A DNA stretch of 64,000 bases from Micropterus salmoides (taxonomy: Eukaryota > Chordata > Actinopteri > Centrarchiformes > Centrarchidae): contig NW_024040707.1 of the NCBI RefSeq assembly GCF_014851395.1, positions 20,268,457 to 20,332,456 on the forward strand, in the 5' to 3' direction. A program made the translations under genes and the position numbers. The notes under the pieces are model-generated. The model saw only the letters and a list, made by a program, of their open reading frames with translations. It did not search any database and was not told where the DNA came from. Each line of letters starts with the position of its first letter. Within the stretch, counting starts at the first letter, position 1. Below are positions 1 to 12,828 of this stretch, piece after piece.

Positions 1-2385
1 ATATGTCTTCCTAATGTTGATTTTCTGACAGCTGGACAACAATGAAACCACACATAACAATACTATTATTGATAAAAAGCTGATCAAAGCAGCCTAATTA
101 TAACTACTTCATCACTAAATGTGGACTAGAATGAGAAGTAAAAACATTTTGACTCGTTAAATATTGTGCAAAAATAAACCCCCCACCCTTTTTTTTTTTT
201 AACCTTTTCAGCAGAAATCCTTAAACTTATTTACCTTTTCCAAATCTTCAAACAACAGATATGTATTTGGGTGAAACCCATGCATGTAATTTGATGGTAT
301 ACTATCAAACTATCCTTTTAAACTTAACTAGCTAAATTCAGGACTGCAAATGCTAGACATCCTTATACTCAGTACACGTATGTCAAAAAATAAATTAACT
401 TCATCATAAAAATACTTGAGAAGAAGCAAATATAAATTTTTAATAAAAGTAGCTGACACTGAAAGTCCACACAATATTAGGCTGTCAATAGTCAACCCTC
501 CTCTAGGCATTAGATAGTATTGCCATGGGCACACTATAAATGAAAACCATTTTCTGCATGCGCTGTTCAAGTAGATAAAAGTTGAACAGTTGACAGACCA
601 CTATTTTATGTTTCATAATCATGTGACGTGAGCAGCTACTGGATCACTCTACTGCAATGAAGTCTTGTCCCGCTGCTCTGTCTAACCCTAACCCGGAAAC
701 AGCATGTGTCAAACAAACCACACTCTTTGGAGGCTTTCAGAGGCTGAGGTTGTTTTGACTTAATGGACAACATCTAGAATAGACAAATAGTTGGCTATGG
801 CGTGGATAAATTCTCCCTCAGTGTCTTATCAGATTCATTTGAGCCAACACAAGACCATATGTGGACTTGGGCTGAGCGTGCTCGACCCTCTGTGCTTTGT
901 GCCCCGGGGGAGAGATCGGCCAGGGCGGCCTGCTAATTGAAATGTGTTGGCGACTCATCGACGTCTCGGCTCCAGTTTCAGGGCTATTTCGAACCGCAGT
1001 GCTGATTGCTGGTTTCACATCACACAGGGAAAAAAAATCAATAGTGGCTGGGAGAGCCAGGGTTTATTCTTTGCAAGCAGACATTAATGCTTTGCAGAGG
1101 AGGGTTTGATATTTATCATTTGTCATTTTTTGTCTCTGCAGATCGGCCTGAGCTGTAAGAATATGTCTAAATTACTGCGAGTGATAGCTGACACCCTTTG
1201 TAAGGGTTTCCAAAAAATAATGCGGTTTAAATGTCCAGATCCAGAACAGTGTTCACAGGGCAGGCCGGGCCAAGTCATTATGCAACTTTTTCAATTTCCC
1301 CTCAAAACTTTTCTTGTGTTTCTTTTAGCACGTTTTCAGCAGAAGAGAAACACTCTTGACCTCTGGTAAGCACCAAAGGGGCCTCGTTACAGAAAAGTGG
1401 CTCATGTGATTTACAAGGACTTTGCTTGTGCTTTCAGCGCCGCACAATTCACAGGGCTGAATCTTTCGCAGTTCTCTATAGGTATCAGTGTGCTTAAAGA
1501 ATGTCTTTATTTCAGAGTAGATAGGTGGCTACAAACAATTCATAGTAAGTGATCATTTTGCAGTTCATTGGACAGAACACGGCTAATTTAAAAGGTTTTT
1601 TGTTACCACCTAAAACAACTTGTTTGTCATATTTTTTCAACTTCAACAAGTTTGGTACACACTGTGTCTACTTTGGTATACCACTAAATTTTGTAAACTC
1701 TCTCAAATATCATTTAACATTGAAGTCCGTTCCACTTAGATCCTGAATTATATTGCCAAGCATTTAACTAAATAACCTCACAACAATGTCTGCCTTTGTA
1801 GCGGTGGTCATGCTGGCCATTGATTTGATCTTTTGTTGGATTCCAGCTGCCTAATTTGCTATTAAATTATGGTCGTATGCGGCAGTGCCCATATCAATGA
1901 GTTCTGTTCTTATTGTATTGTTTGAAATCATTAAGTCGGATCTCTTGAAGGCTAATGTAGCCTACTATCTGGGCTTTGGCTGCTGGCACTGCTACCCTTC
2001 AAACACAGAGTGAGCCCTTTGAAAAATGGATTGTGGAAGAGATAAGAAATAATTTATGTTCCTATCACTGCCTCGCACAAATATGGTCGGGAATACTGTG
2101 CCAATAACTCCCACAAACTCTGAGAGGCACGCTATCTTTTACTGCACAAATTATTAACGGCGCTGGGGAGGAAGGGGAGACGCTGTGCATTTTTTGCTAG
2201 ATAGACCTGGCTCATTGCTCGTTGAAGCTCTGAGTTCACCACCAAGCTTTATAATCAAAGATAAGGACTCCTGAAATGAAAACTGAATAAACAATCATGT
2301 AGAATTTTTGATTTTATAATTTCTAGCCTCATCATTATGAGTGAAAGTTTTATTTAGATGGAAAGAGCGGCTGTGAAATCATTAT

Positions 2386-2417
<32 letters not shown>

Positions 2418-3640
2418 CACGCTGTTCATGTGCTGTGTGCGAACAGGGAATAGAAAGAGGAGGGGAGGGAGTCCAAAGGGGAGTGTTGAGGGAGGATACT
2501 CGGGGTCGGGTGTCCGCTCGCCTCTGTCGGCTGGCGTTGACAGCTACAGACGCTGGTCTAAAATCAGAATCCTCTTGGGCTGCCTGCCTGCCCATCCAGC
2601 AAGAAAATAAATCCCATGTGGAAGAGCCGCTGTGTGGGATCACAGACAGCCGCCTGACCCCCCAGATCCGCTGGGGGAGGCCAAGGGCGCCGGCACGACA
2701 GCATAAACCCCCCCCCCCCCCCCCTCAGGGTCTAATGTTACTTTGCCTGCTTGCCAACTCCGAATTTCTGGAGTTGCGGGACTCTGTTGGTCCCACACAG
2801 TGCACTTTTTAAAACTGATTTTAAGGGAATTTTTGGATGAGTGTTTGTGTGAAGATTTAGCCTAAGGCCTAGGTTATACCACAAAAATAGCACCGAGGTC
2901 TCTCCTTGCTAACAGGGCCATACACTGCTAAAAATGTTTTGAAACCCAAAACGAAGGGGAAATTTAACTTATATCTTATTGGAAAAAAGGCTAGTGCGGG
3001 TGCTGGTGTTGAGGGATTGCACACAGTGGCCAAAAACACCGCCTGGTGAGCAATTAAGAGACACATACTGAGAGTAAAAAGTTTTGAAATATGATGCGGT
3101 GTTTAGCACTACAACCAGATGGAGGGTATTGATATGCCAAATTTAGTTCTTTCCAAAGACTCTTGTCAGAAATTCAGCACTCTGATCCGCATTTTTCCCC
3201 TTCTAATGTATGATCGTTCTCCATGTCTGCAAACACAGCACACTCAAAGCCCAGAGACTAGATCCCCCGAAACATTTTCTGATATTAAATTCCACAAATT
3301 CCAACTTAGGAGAGCTAAACTCCCTCCAGGACCCTTGAGAAGTTTCATGTCTAGATAAAATGAGAATGAGTCCGCAGAAGGTAGCACGAGTTTCAAGGAG
3401 CTAAGAGACCTACAGAGAAGTTGACTACAACAGAAGGTTGACCTGAAGCAAGAGATGTTGCCTAGTGCTGGAGAAAGATGAAATGGTAAAACAATGCAAC
3501 ATCTTCATCATGACATTACATCAACCGTAACGTATTTGCTGTAAACACACTCATGCCCTATTGTAGTTGCTGTGAGCTGATAGAAAGAAACCCAGGGTGT
3601 GGTGAAAGAGCTGCAGCCCACCATTATCTATACCTATATT
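1..3640. other. 5' flank, no gene recognised
   Basis: AT-rich non-coding sequence with no repeat family I recognise apart from simple runs. A more GC-rich patch at 840-1020 and the stretch 1750-2250 (low in simple repeats, balanced composition) look like possible conserved non-coding DNA, but this cannot be shown from one sequence. Confidence 0.6.
2391..2417. repeat. (GT)n microsatellite
   Basis: 27 bases of uninterrupted GT. A 17-base C run follows at 2708-2724. Confidence 0.97.
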
Positions 3641-3644
3641 CTCA

Positions 3645-4680
3645 TTAAAGGGTCAATTCACCCAAATTACAAAAAAAATACTTTTTTGTATTTATTTATT
3701 TGGATCCTAATAGCCACGTCCACGGTAGCAAATACTCTTCCTGGGGTCCACACAATTAAACATTATATCATAACGTAAAACAACCAAATGGAAAAAAAAA
3801 AAGACAAAAAGAATGAATCAACAACAATAAAACTGTTCATGACAGCAACAATGACAAAAAACTACCCATTATATCAAAACAGTAAAATAAAAGTTTTATA
3901 CAGCTCAAATTAATAGTGGTACCACTAAAACAGTAACTGATAAAATAAAATGAAAATTGCAAGGTTCCTCATTAATGATCATATAGTCAGATATTATGTA
4001 ACATACCTGTTTGGAAAGGGGCTGGTGTTCAACAGTACATTTCCTTGCATTAGTTTTTGAGACAGGAAGTGAAAAACACCCTCTTGATGCATGCCTAAAT
4101 GTTATGGCCGTTGCTATTATATAAAAATTGATGGTACAGCATATTTGGGATTTTAAACAATGAAATATTTCCTATTAAATAGAGCAGAGAAAGAACCATC
4201 CTGTCCCTCACCAGTGACCAACCCAAGGTTATGTGCATTGTGGTATGTAACCCCAAGATTCGTTACTACCAATACAATGGAAGTGAATGGGATTTTGTTT
4301 GATGTTCTCATTGCACTGAAAATTATATTTTCAAAAATCCAACATTGATTATTCATTCTAGAAACAGTATCCAGTTAGTCTGGATGTCAGCAGTTTTCAT
4401 TGAAACTGCTTAGAAATGGTCGTGTGAAACTTGTTGACAACGTGTTCCTTGGATTATCAACAGGGACACTATTGAAAAGAGATGATTTTTTTCTTTACAG
4501 TGTAATATTTAGATGCTGTTAGCATCACAAAATTTAATTCCATTTCTAACCATTGTGTTGGGGTGGTGATAGAAATCTCGGAGACAGATACCTTGAGTTG
4601 TTCGGTACATGTAAAAACGAGTCTTTCATCAACAAATCTTAAGTGAGCTGACCACTGAATCACCATTGTCACTGACCCCA
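3645..4680. repeat. Cluster of interspersed-repeat fragments
   Basis: Starts with TTAAAGGGTCAATTCACCCA, whose near-exact reverse complement recurs at 42526-42550, so it is probably a transposon end. The part 3686-3850 (GGATCC...CTTCCTGGGGTCCACA) resembles a LINE-tail sequence common in teleosts; 4180-4660 resembles other teleost repeat text. Family and exact edges are uncertain. Confidence 0.45.
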
Positions 4681-6685
4681 ACCAGTTTTTAGCTCAGATG
4701 TAATTCACAGTACCTTACTTCCTTGGTAAAAGCCTACAGAAAGCCAAACAATCATAATCTGTTACCTCTGTCAGAAAAATTGACCCTGTGTGCAGTACTT
4801 TTATAGGCTAGTCTTGGGCTGAACTGAATGTGACTTCTCGGACTAGCAACAGACTAAATATAAATGAAGACAGTCTAAATCAATGCTGTTAGAGGGTGCT
4901 GCCTTCACCAATTGAATAGCATTTGAATGTTGATGCATTCACTTTCTGACATGCAAGGGCTAGGAAAAAAGTCAGTGACTAATAATCTTTTAACTGAACC
5001 GAAGGACATGATTTGATACTGCTGGAGGTAGGTGAGACAATCATTTGGGGTGAGCTGGGCATTGGTTTTGGAGTGAGAATCTGAATCAAGGAGCACACGA
5101 GCAAATGCACAAAACATGTTTGGATGTTTTTCTAGTCTCCAGAAAAGTCATGTTTTACACAAGTTTACAGAACTCCTGGACAAGATTTACACTAACTGGG
5201 TTCAATCTAAAATATTTGGCTAAACACCTCAAGCAAAAGTTCATTTACTTTATTTCTCTTTAACTCTCTCCAGTGTGTTTGTCTCTTATATTTCAGAGGG
5301 GGAAATGGAGAAGACATATGTCTAACTGCATAGGCTTTCTAAAGAAATTCATACTCTGCTTTAAATAGTTAATTACTCTCCCTGTGTCTCGGCGGTGTCT
5401 GGTGTGGATGTGGATGTGGGGGGGAGAGAGACGCTTCTGTCTGTCTTCCTTTCTTTTTTTCCAGCAGGGGCAGGCCTATATATTTTGCAGCTCATGTCTG
5501 AAAGGCTGGCTCCAAGCGCTAGGGGTGGGCTCTCGCTCTCTGATGGTTTTCCAGCGAGTATTTGTCAGGTCAGACTGTGCACCGCCCGGCGGTCTCCGCT
5601 CCTCTCCCCGGGTTATTTATTACCTCTCTCCCCCGCCGGCAGCGCTGCGGCTCCGGGGCCGCTGCCAACAACGGCGCAGAGGCGGGGGCCTCGTTAGGGG
5701 GGTTACCGTCGGACGATGAGCGGAAAGGAAAGGACGTGCAATGCATTTTGAGAATGGACAGAATTTCAGGCTAATTACATGGCAAAGTAATCATCCAGGA
5801 CATTATCAGTAAACATCCTTTTTAGGCTGAATACTGAACAGGAGTGAGTTGGTGCGAATTTTTAGTTTATATATTCAACTTCAGTCCTTTTTTTAATCTT
5901 TGTTTTCAAAACTAGTGAAAGCATGGCTAGAGTATAGTAACACATAATCCCATACTGTCAAGTCATGTTTAAGTAATTTATCAATGAAAATGCCAAACAT
6001 TCACAGGTTGGAAGGATTTGCAACTTTTCTCTGTTTTATATCACTGTAAGTCAAATATCTTTAGACTGTTGGTCACATCCACTCATCACAAATAATAATC
6101 TACATATTAATCAATTATGAAAATAATCATTACTTGCGATTACCATAGTTAGTCATAGTTTGCCCATGACAATGCTGATGCATGATACTGATACAGACAA
6201 TTTGCATTAAATTGCAAGACACGTCTCTACATGCAAGATAGCAGGAATGAATCATGTGTTATTATTATTCACTGCATTTAGACTGTTTTTCAGTTTCACT
6301 GAGTTTTATGAGATGAAAACGTGTGTGCCAAAGTGAAACAGCTCTAGCATTTATTAATACACTTACAGCAACATGAACACCATTTTATTCAGAATTCATA
6401 CAGCCATAAACTGTCAAAAAGGAAAGAAAGAACAGAGGAGTGTCAGTGTCTGGAGATATAGAAGAAATTCCTCAACATGTTGTGATATTGGTGACAATGT
6501 AACATCTGAATGACATGACATTAGTGTAACATAATATTGGGTTTGACTGGGTTATAATGTGTATCAATACTGATTTGTCGCACCTAAAAAGTCAAACTCA
6601 GTCATCAGAAAGGATGAATTTTGTTGTATTCCTTGATAGATTGGTTTTCTTGTTCTTTTTTGTAAATATTACAAAATGAAGACTA
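4681..6685. other. 5' flank with a GC-rich patch
   Basis: AT-rich except 5380-5730, which is GC-rich with several CpG and includes CCGCCGGCAGCGCTGCGG. It lies 6.6 kb before coding exon 1 and could be an enhancer or a distal first exon; there is no direct evidence for either. Confidence 0.4.
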
Positions 6686-7038
6686 CAGTATCTCACAAAA
6701 GGGAGTACATCCCTCACATTTATGTAAATATTTGATTGTATCTTTTCATGTGACAACACTGAAGAAATGACACTTTGCTGCAATGTAAAGTAGTGAGTGT
6801 ACAGCTTGTATAACGTGTGTACTTAGTGTGTGTACTTACACTTGTGTGCTCACGTTTTATTGTCAGCGATTTAGACATTATTGACTGTGTGATGTGTTAT
6901 TTTGAGGGGACAGTAAATTTACACTGTTATACCAGCAGCATTGTAGCAAAGTGTCATTTCTTCAGTGTTGTCACATGAAAAGATATAATCAAACATTTAC
7001 AAAAATGTGAGGGGTGTACTCACTTTTGTGAGATACTG
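6686..7038. mobile_element. Small inverted-repeat (MITE-like) DNA transposon, Tc1/mariner-like
   Basis: Terminal inverted repeats of about 100 bases: CAGTATCTCACAAAA...GTACA at 6686 onward against its reverse complement ending GTGAGATACTG at 7038. The left flank is TA; the right flank reads CA, so a TA duplication would have one change. Internal sequence has no ORF. The end sequence is one I recognise as abundant in teleosts. Confidence 0.85.
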
Positions 7039-9080
7039 CATGTAGATGATCAGAATCTATGCTTGTAAGGTTATTTATCCACTCCAAATTGGTCTACAAT
7101 GTATCTACAGTCTTGGACTAGAATTAAAAACGTTCAGTTGCTTATGTGAGAACACACGAGCAATGTAAGCAGAAGTAACTCTCTATTGACACTGCGAGAT
7201 ACCTGTTTTACTGTAATATAGTTATGTGCAGGCCTACTCATATTGGGATTTCCTATTTCATTGTAAATTCATGGGGTGTAAGAGCAGGTGGGTTTTTCTG
7301 TGGTAATTTGTCTTATAAGATACACGGGACTCACACTGTGCCGCACTGTAGTAACAGAGGCAAGAAGTAAGAAAAGGTTAACGGAGGTAGAAAGGTTAAA
7401 CAAGGCTTCACCATCACATCAAACTTTTTTATGAAAAAGACACAAAGGCTGATGGAAAAATTGACTCAGTTAACACTGAATCAATTTTAGAAGAAGTGAA
7501 AGTTGAAGTGTCGTCACTGTACAAGTTTGGGGAACCCCTCCGTGATGAGCCATCGAGAATGAGTCACCATCAGGGACAGGGAGTGGGTGTACGAGTGGGC
7601 ATGGGTGTCCCCTTTATGACTGGTTTCATCAGGGCTCTCCCGATGGTGCAACCTCCTGCGCCAACGCACACATCGACGAGGTTTCCATTGAGACATTTGC
7701 GATGTGGTGAAGGCTGGTTTGATAAAGAGACAATCAAAGAGCTTCTCTTCTGAAATGTAGTGTTCCACTTCCTAGAAACGGCTTTGTAAACATTCGCTAT
7801 AAATGTCAGCAGCTCCTGATTTATGTCACTGGTGCTGCTCAGTGTACTCACCAACATGTGGGAAGTGACATTGTTTAGTTGAAAAATGTTGCCTTTCGAT
7901 TTCTTTTTTTTTTAGACTGTGTGCCCTGTAAAGGTAAAAGGTTTTCATGATTTCAATTCACCTTTTTTCCGCCTTTAGTTGCGAGTGTGGAGTCTGTGTT
8001 GGTCTCTTACTGATCCATAAACCCACCAATTCCATTACATTCCCTTCAGACATCACAAATCCTCGTTTCCAAAAGGAAAAATGTCAATCTACGGTCCGTC
8101 ATCGTCTTTGGCGGGCTAGCTGGCATGTGTTTTTGTAAATGTCTGCTGTGTGTTTGCCTCCCTGGTCCTGGCTGTAGGCATTATACTGGTTCTGGCCAGG
8201 CTGTGGTCTCTGGTCTTCCCGTGCACCGCTTCCGCCTGCGGTGTGGCGTGCCTCCTTCCTGTGTGTGTCAGAGGCAGTTTGGCCTGATTTATAGGCCCCT
8301 GACACACTTTGCGCTTTGGACCCCACCTCTGCTGCTGGAATGGCAATCCCATGTGTTGGTGGTGGATCCACCTGGGTGGTTCTTTACTGATGGGGGTCAG
8401 ATGTGGTCCTGCTCACTAACTCCAGGAGCTCAGGGGAACATGCCCTAAAAGACGGAGGGGAAAGAAAAGGGCTTTCAAAAAATGTGGTTCCAGGCTGAAG
8501 TTTTACTTCAGTTAAAGCAACAAGCTTGCAACAACAGTTGTACAAATCTTAGAAGCTGTTCTTTTGAAATGTTCTACACCTGCTTGCAACCCAAAGTCAA
8601 AGAACACTGATAAAGGTTAGGTTAGGTTTTGGTTAGTATAATTGTTTACCTTGTTAATTAACCAAAGTACTTTCATTAAGGTTAACCTACACTGTTGATC
8701 ATAAGACACCAAGAAAATACCTCCCACACCCAGGTCATAATAGTCAAAAGCACATCTCCACCAACCAACTATTTTCCCATTTTAAAGTTCAACTTCTCCC
8801 TTTTTGTAAAACACCACACTTACTTATGCTGTTCTTGTAATTAGAAACATGATAGGGTTAATACCTATTACACTTGGTTATCAACAGTTTTCACGGTGCT
8901 CATTAGTATTTCTAATAAATAAAAGAATCCCCAAATATGCCAGTTTTTTTTTACTTTGTGGTGTTTAACTATGTGAAACACTTTTGAGGAGTTCAACACA
9001 GACGGTTCTGTACACACTGTTGAACAGTTTTTTGCAGTTGCTCACTGAAGTGGCCGCAGCAGGTGAGTATAAGCTTGGGG
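7039..9080. other. 5' flank, no gene recognised
   Basis: Short open frames on both strands around 7496-7860 overlap one another and match no family I know. The remainder is AT-rich with no recognised element. Confidence 0.5.
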
Positions 9081-11004
9081 CAGGGCTGGGCTGGTACAAA
9101 AAAATCAGTCTGGGCACGCTTAGTCGGACACCCCTCACCAATACACCATTTGTGCAGTCCCTTTAAATATGTGTACCAAATGCAATATTCCCCCCAACCA
9201 CCATAATGCTGAGTTTTAAATGCCGTGGATAGGTGTACCAGTGCAAGTGGATCAGTATACTCATCATAGACTGTATATAAGAAATGGACGTAGTCATCGT
9301 GACGTCACCCGTTGGTTTGTGGACTGCTGTTTTGAAGCCTCGAGTTTGGCCGATAGGGCGCCGCCATGTCAAGTTTTTGCAACCAGGAAGTGCCCGGAAG
9401 TGACGATACGGAGGTGCTAACGGCCGTGTGCGGAAAAAGCTAGCTTGTTTAGCTAGGTGCAACTGTAACTCACGTTAACTGTCATTTTAACTGGGCTGAT
9501 AACTTTGTCTAGCGAACAACAGTCTTAAAACTAAATGTACTCACCAGAGAAAGTGAACAGCCAACTCCTAATAAGCTTTTTCAACGGCGCTGGTTAAATT
9601 TTACACAGTGCCGAGGGTACAAGTCGGCTCTAGCCTGACTGACAGGTCGCTATGGTAACGACTTGTCAACCATAGATAATCCCGCCCTGAAAGATACATG
9701 GTCTATTTTAAAATAAATGGGACCATAATTTACTAAATGAACATAATTTTGTATTGAAGAAGACTTGAAACTAGTGACTGAGACCATAAACTCATCAGGA
9801 AAATGTTTATTGGGGTAATTATTCAGCTGAGTAGTAGGGTCATTTTCCCATTATTTCTAATGGAGCCGGACTTCTTTTTGCAACCAGAAGAGTCGCCCCC
9901 TGCTGGATTTTTCAATAGAATGCAGGTTTCAGGGACTTCCGCATTCGCTTCATATTGTAGACCGGAAGCTTCCCGCTTGGTACTCATTCACACTTTGGTG
10001 ATCAGACGTGGCCATGGAGTACACAACTCATACTCAAGTAGAAGTACTTGTACAAGTAATTGTCTAAGAAAAAAAACTCTGCTAGAAGTATCATTTCAAA
10101 TTATTATTAGGTCCAGAATAGACGGAATTCCCTGACAAAGCTATACAATTTCAACAATAACATACTGGGAGTGAGATTATAGCTGTTTATTCAATCAATG
10201 CATAGAGCTGGTGAAAAAAAACATATAGGACAACTTTGTTTACTATAAATGAAAATGTTTTTATTAATACATAAGTATTAGTTCATTTTAGCTCAGTGCC
10301 CCACAGGTGCTGGATAACAGACCATATTAGCCTATACAGTCGCATCTTTATCAAGGGAACCTTTAGCCTAATAATTTAATTAATTTGATCATGATGCATA
10401 TGGACAGCAGTTTAGCCAACTGATGCGGACAAAATAACATCACCTAGTCAGCCATTAGAATAGTTAGCCGAAGTTTCATTTGGGAACTATGCTGGCTACA
10501 GTAACAATGCCAAATAGCTTATGCTGCGCTATTAGACGCTGAGTGATGAGCAGCAGTAGGTGATGGTCTCACTTTATATAGCGATTATGATTATCTTATA
10601 TCATTATTATGAAGTGACCATAATCATCGTCATTATGGCATGGCATCCTACCTCACTGCTCCCTCCCTACAACTGCCTGTTGAGCTACTGCTCACTCTGC
10701 CCCTCGGCCCTGTCAGGGTCCCTCTGTCTCTCTCTGCTCCACTGTCACGCGGCTCTTAATTGAACCTTCGGCTTCTGACACGAGAAACAGAGGGGGGGGG
10801 GAGTAAGAGATGTGATTGGGCCAGTCTAGTGGCAGTATAGAAAATTAACTGTGCTGCTTCCTGTCCCTGCTTAATGGGCCGGTCGTTGGCCCATTTATTT
10901 TTTTAAATAATGAATAAATAAATAATTTTAATTATATAGGCCTCAAGGTGTGGCTTGGCCCACCAGGCAAATGACCAGTATGCCAGATTACCAGTCTAGC
11001 CCTG
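9081..11004. mobile_element. hAT-like non-autonomous DNA transposon with nested repeat
   Basis: The left end CAGGGCTGGGCTGGTA and the reverse complement of the right end CAGGGCTAGACTGGTA agree at 14 of 16 bases. Flanking 8-mers GCTTGGGG (9073-9080) and GCTGGGGG (11005-11012) agree at 7 of 8, the duplication length of hAT elements. No transposase ORF is visible. An unrelated teleost repeat (9255-9985) lies inside it. Confidence 0.8.
9255..9985. repeat. Teleost interspersed repeat nested in the hAT-like element
   Basis: Opens with CATAGACTGTATATAAGAAA and GTGACGTCACCCGTTGGTTT, and closes with a stretch containing GTCGCCCCCTGCTGG and ACTTCCGCATTCGCTTCA. I know these paired ends from many teleost non-coding sequences; the class is not clear to me. 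Edges are approximate. Confidence 0.65.
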
Positions 11005-11399
11005 GCTGGGGGAGAGAGAGCAAGATGGTGTCACTGTGCAAATAGATGGTTGAATTTGGACACACATGAAGAACAGGAAACACCCAGTGTGTGGACCTGC
11101 GACTGATGTCATAGGTCTGCTGGCCTGTGACTTCTGAGATCCTGACCATCTCTCTGTGTATGTTCAAAGGTGAAGGTCTGATTTGTAAGTGTTTGGCGAT
11201 GATGATTATAAATGACAAAGTTATTATTTTTGGTGGGATTGTACACATGTAAAAACTAAAAGGTAGAAGCCTGATTCAGGTAGACCTAAAGCCTATGGGG
11301 CTTTAAAATAAATATTTTTTGTTGTGCATATGAAGGAACAATTTAAAGATAAACACCTAATTCCAGGCAAGTGTTGTTGGATTTTAAAATACTCGTAAC

Positions 11400-12374
11400 T
11401 GGGTGTATGGCCTTTGTAAATTGTAAATATGAAGACACAGCTGTTGGGAATTTTAGATTCAGTTGTATGGGTGGAAATGACAGTTTGCTTCCTCATGCTC
11501 TAATGATGGTTCGTCCATGTTGCGCGCCGAAGCGCCGTCCCTCGCAGTCCCCCCTCTCCGTGGCTCTCGCCGAGCCTCCTCTGTTTAAATGGGCCAAGTT
11601 GAGAAGCGGCGGAGAGTGCAAATCTTGTTTGGTCTAGGTCTGTGAACTTCAGCGTGACTTCAACGACATACACAGGGGTTAAAAACAACTCTTTCCAAAC
11701 TTCCAATTGTATAAATGTTGCGCAAATAGGCATAGGCTACTGCTCAAGAATATCAATCCTGCTACGTTTGGCTTATGTTTGTGAGTAATGCCATATGCCA
11801 CATTGGTGTGAGTAACAGGAGAAATGCTCTATTATCAATTTCTTTTTTTATTATCTTCATTGGCTGTGACATTGTATCTTGACCAGATGTAAACTCTCAT
11901 TATTGGATCGATGTGCGTTGTTTTTTAGGGCTGCACAGCCGATTTAATATTCTGCCTTTACACAGTGAATATATAAAAAAACAAAAGACTCCAACTTCTA
12001 ATTTCTCCAAGGGCAAAGAAATAAGAGACAGGGCGCGTAGCTTCGACTGGTAATGATCACCGTAGGTATAATGTCTGGGGCTCAGGTCTACCCAGCATGT
12101 CAGGTATTAACAGAGCGAGTGTGATTAAATGTGGGAGGTAGGAGCTGTGAGGCTGGTGGAGAGCGCTGCTGCCGCTGCGAGCTGCAAACTACTGAATGGG
12201 AATCTATCCGGCAACTTCACCACACCGCTGTCTCACGGCGACACGGGGGCTCTGCGTAAAACTAAGCGGCGCGTCTCCAAGTCTGGGTCAGCCCAACTCA
12301 CAGGCGGAGAGGACGCTCAAGTTGGATCGGGCGAGCAGCTTTTCACTTGTTACCGGCGCTCGGCTCCCACTAAC
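11400..12374 (+). promoter_or_regulatory. Putative samd11 5' UTR and proximal promoter region
   Basis: This is the sequence just upstream of the start codon. GC content rises sharply from about 12130, and a second GC-rich patch lies at 11515-11620. A TATAAAA string occurs at 11972-11978, about 400 bases before ATG 12375. The transcription start cannot be fixed from sequence, and untranslated exons further upstream are possible. Confidence 0.4.
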
Positions 12375-12828
12375 ATGCCTGCCATCAAAAAGGAGAGGCT
12401 GGATGGAGACGACATGGCATTGACCGCGTTCAACCAGTCCGAATACCTGGCCCCTTTAAATGCAGCTGCTATCCCCGTGGTGACCCCGCATCCGCCGCCT
12501 TACGACCACATTTTCGCCCATCACCGCGCGTACTTGGGGCTTCACGACTCGGCGCTGCATCACCAGCACCTCCACCATCACACGGACGACTTAATGCTGG
12601 AGAGGTTCTCCTCCATCCCCGACTTTCAGCCCTTCTTCGACAACGGGGAGCCGTGCATCGAGGTGGAGTGCGGAGAAAACAAGGCACTGCTTTATATCAA
12701 TAAACTGTGTCAAGGTAGTAAGGGACCCTCAATTAAATACAGGGGCGAGTGGCTCACCCCCAATGAGTTCCAGTTTGTCAGTGGACGAGAGACTGCCAAA
12801 GATTGGAAACGGAGTATTAGACACAAAG
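12375..12828 (+). CDS. samd11: samd11 coding exon 1: N-terminus and first part of SAND-type domain
   Basis: It encodes residues 1-151 plus the first base of codon 152. I chose ATG 12375 because the product opens MPAIKKE, matching the human long form, and because -3 is A. The reading frame stays open upstream to another ATG at 12129, directly preceded by an in-frame TAA at 12126-12128, so a longer N-terminus is formally possible. Residues 50-70 are His-rich. From about residue 91 the SAND-type module begins, with KDWK at 142-145, the hallmark DNA-contact motif of SAND proteins. The exon ends AAAG|GTAAGA at 12828/12829, phase 1. Confidence 0.95.

Noticed and set aside
7496..7857. Open frames on both strands, 84-95 codons
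   Set aside because: Mutually overlapping, no recognisable domain, no splice or start context.
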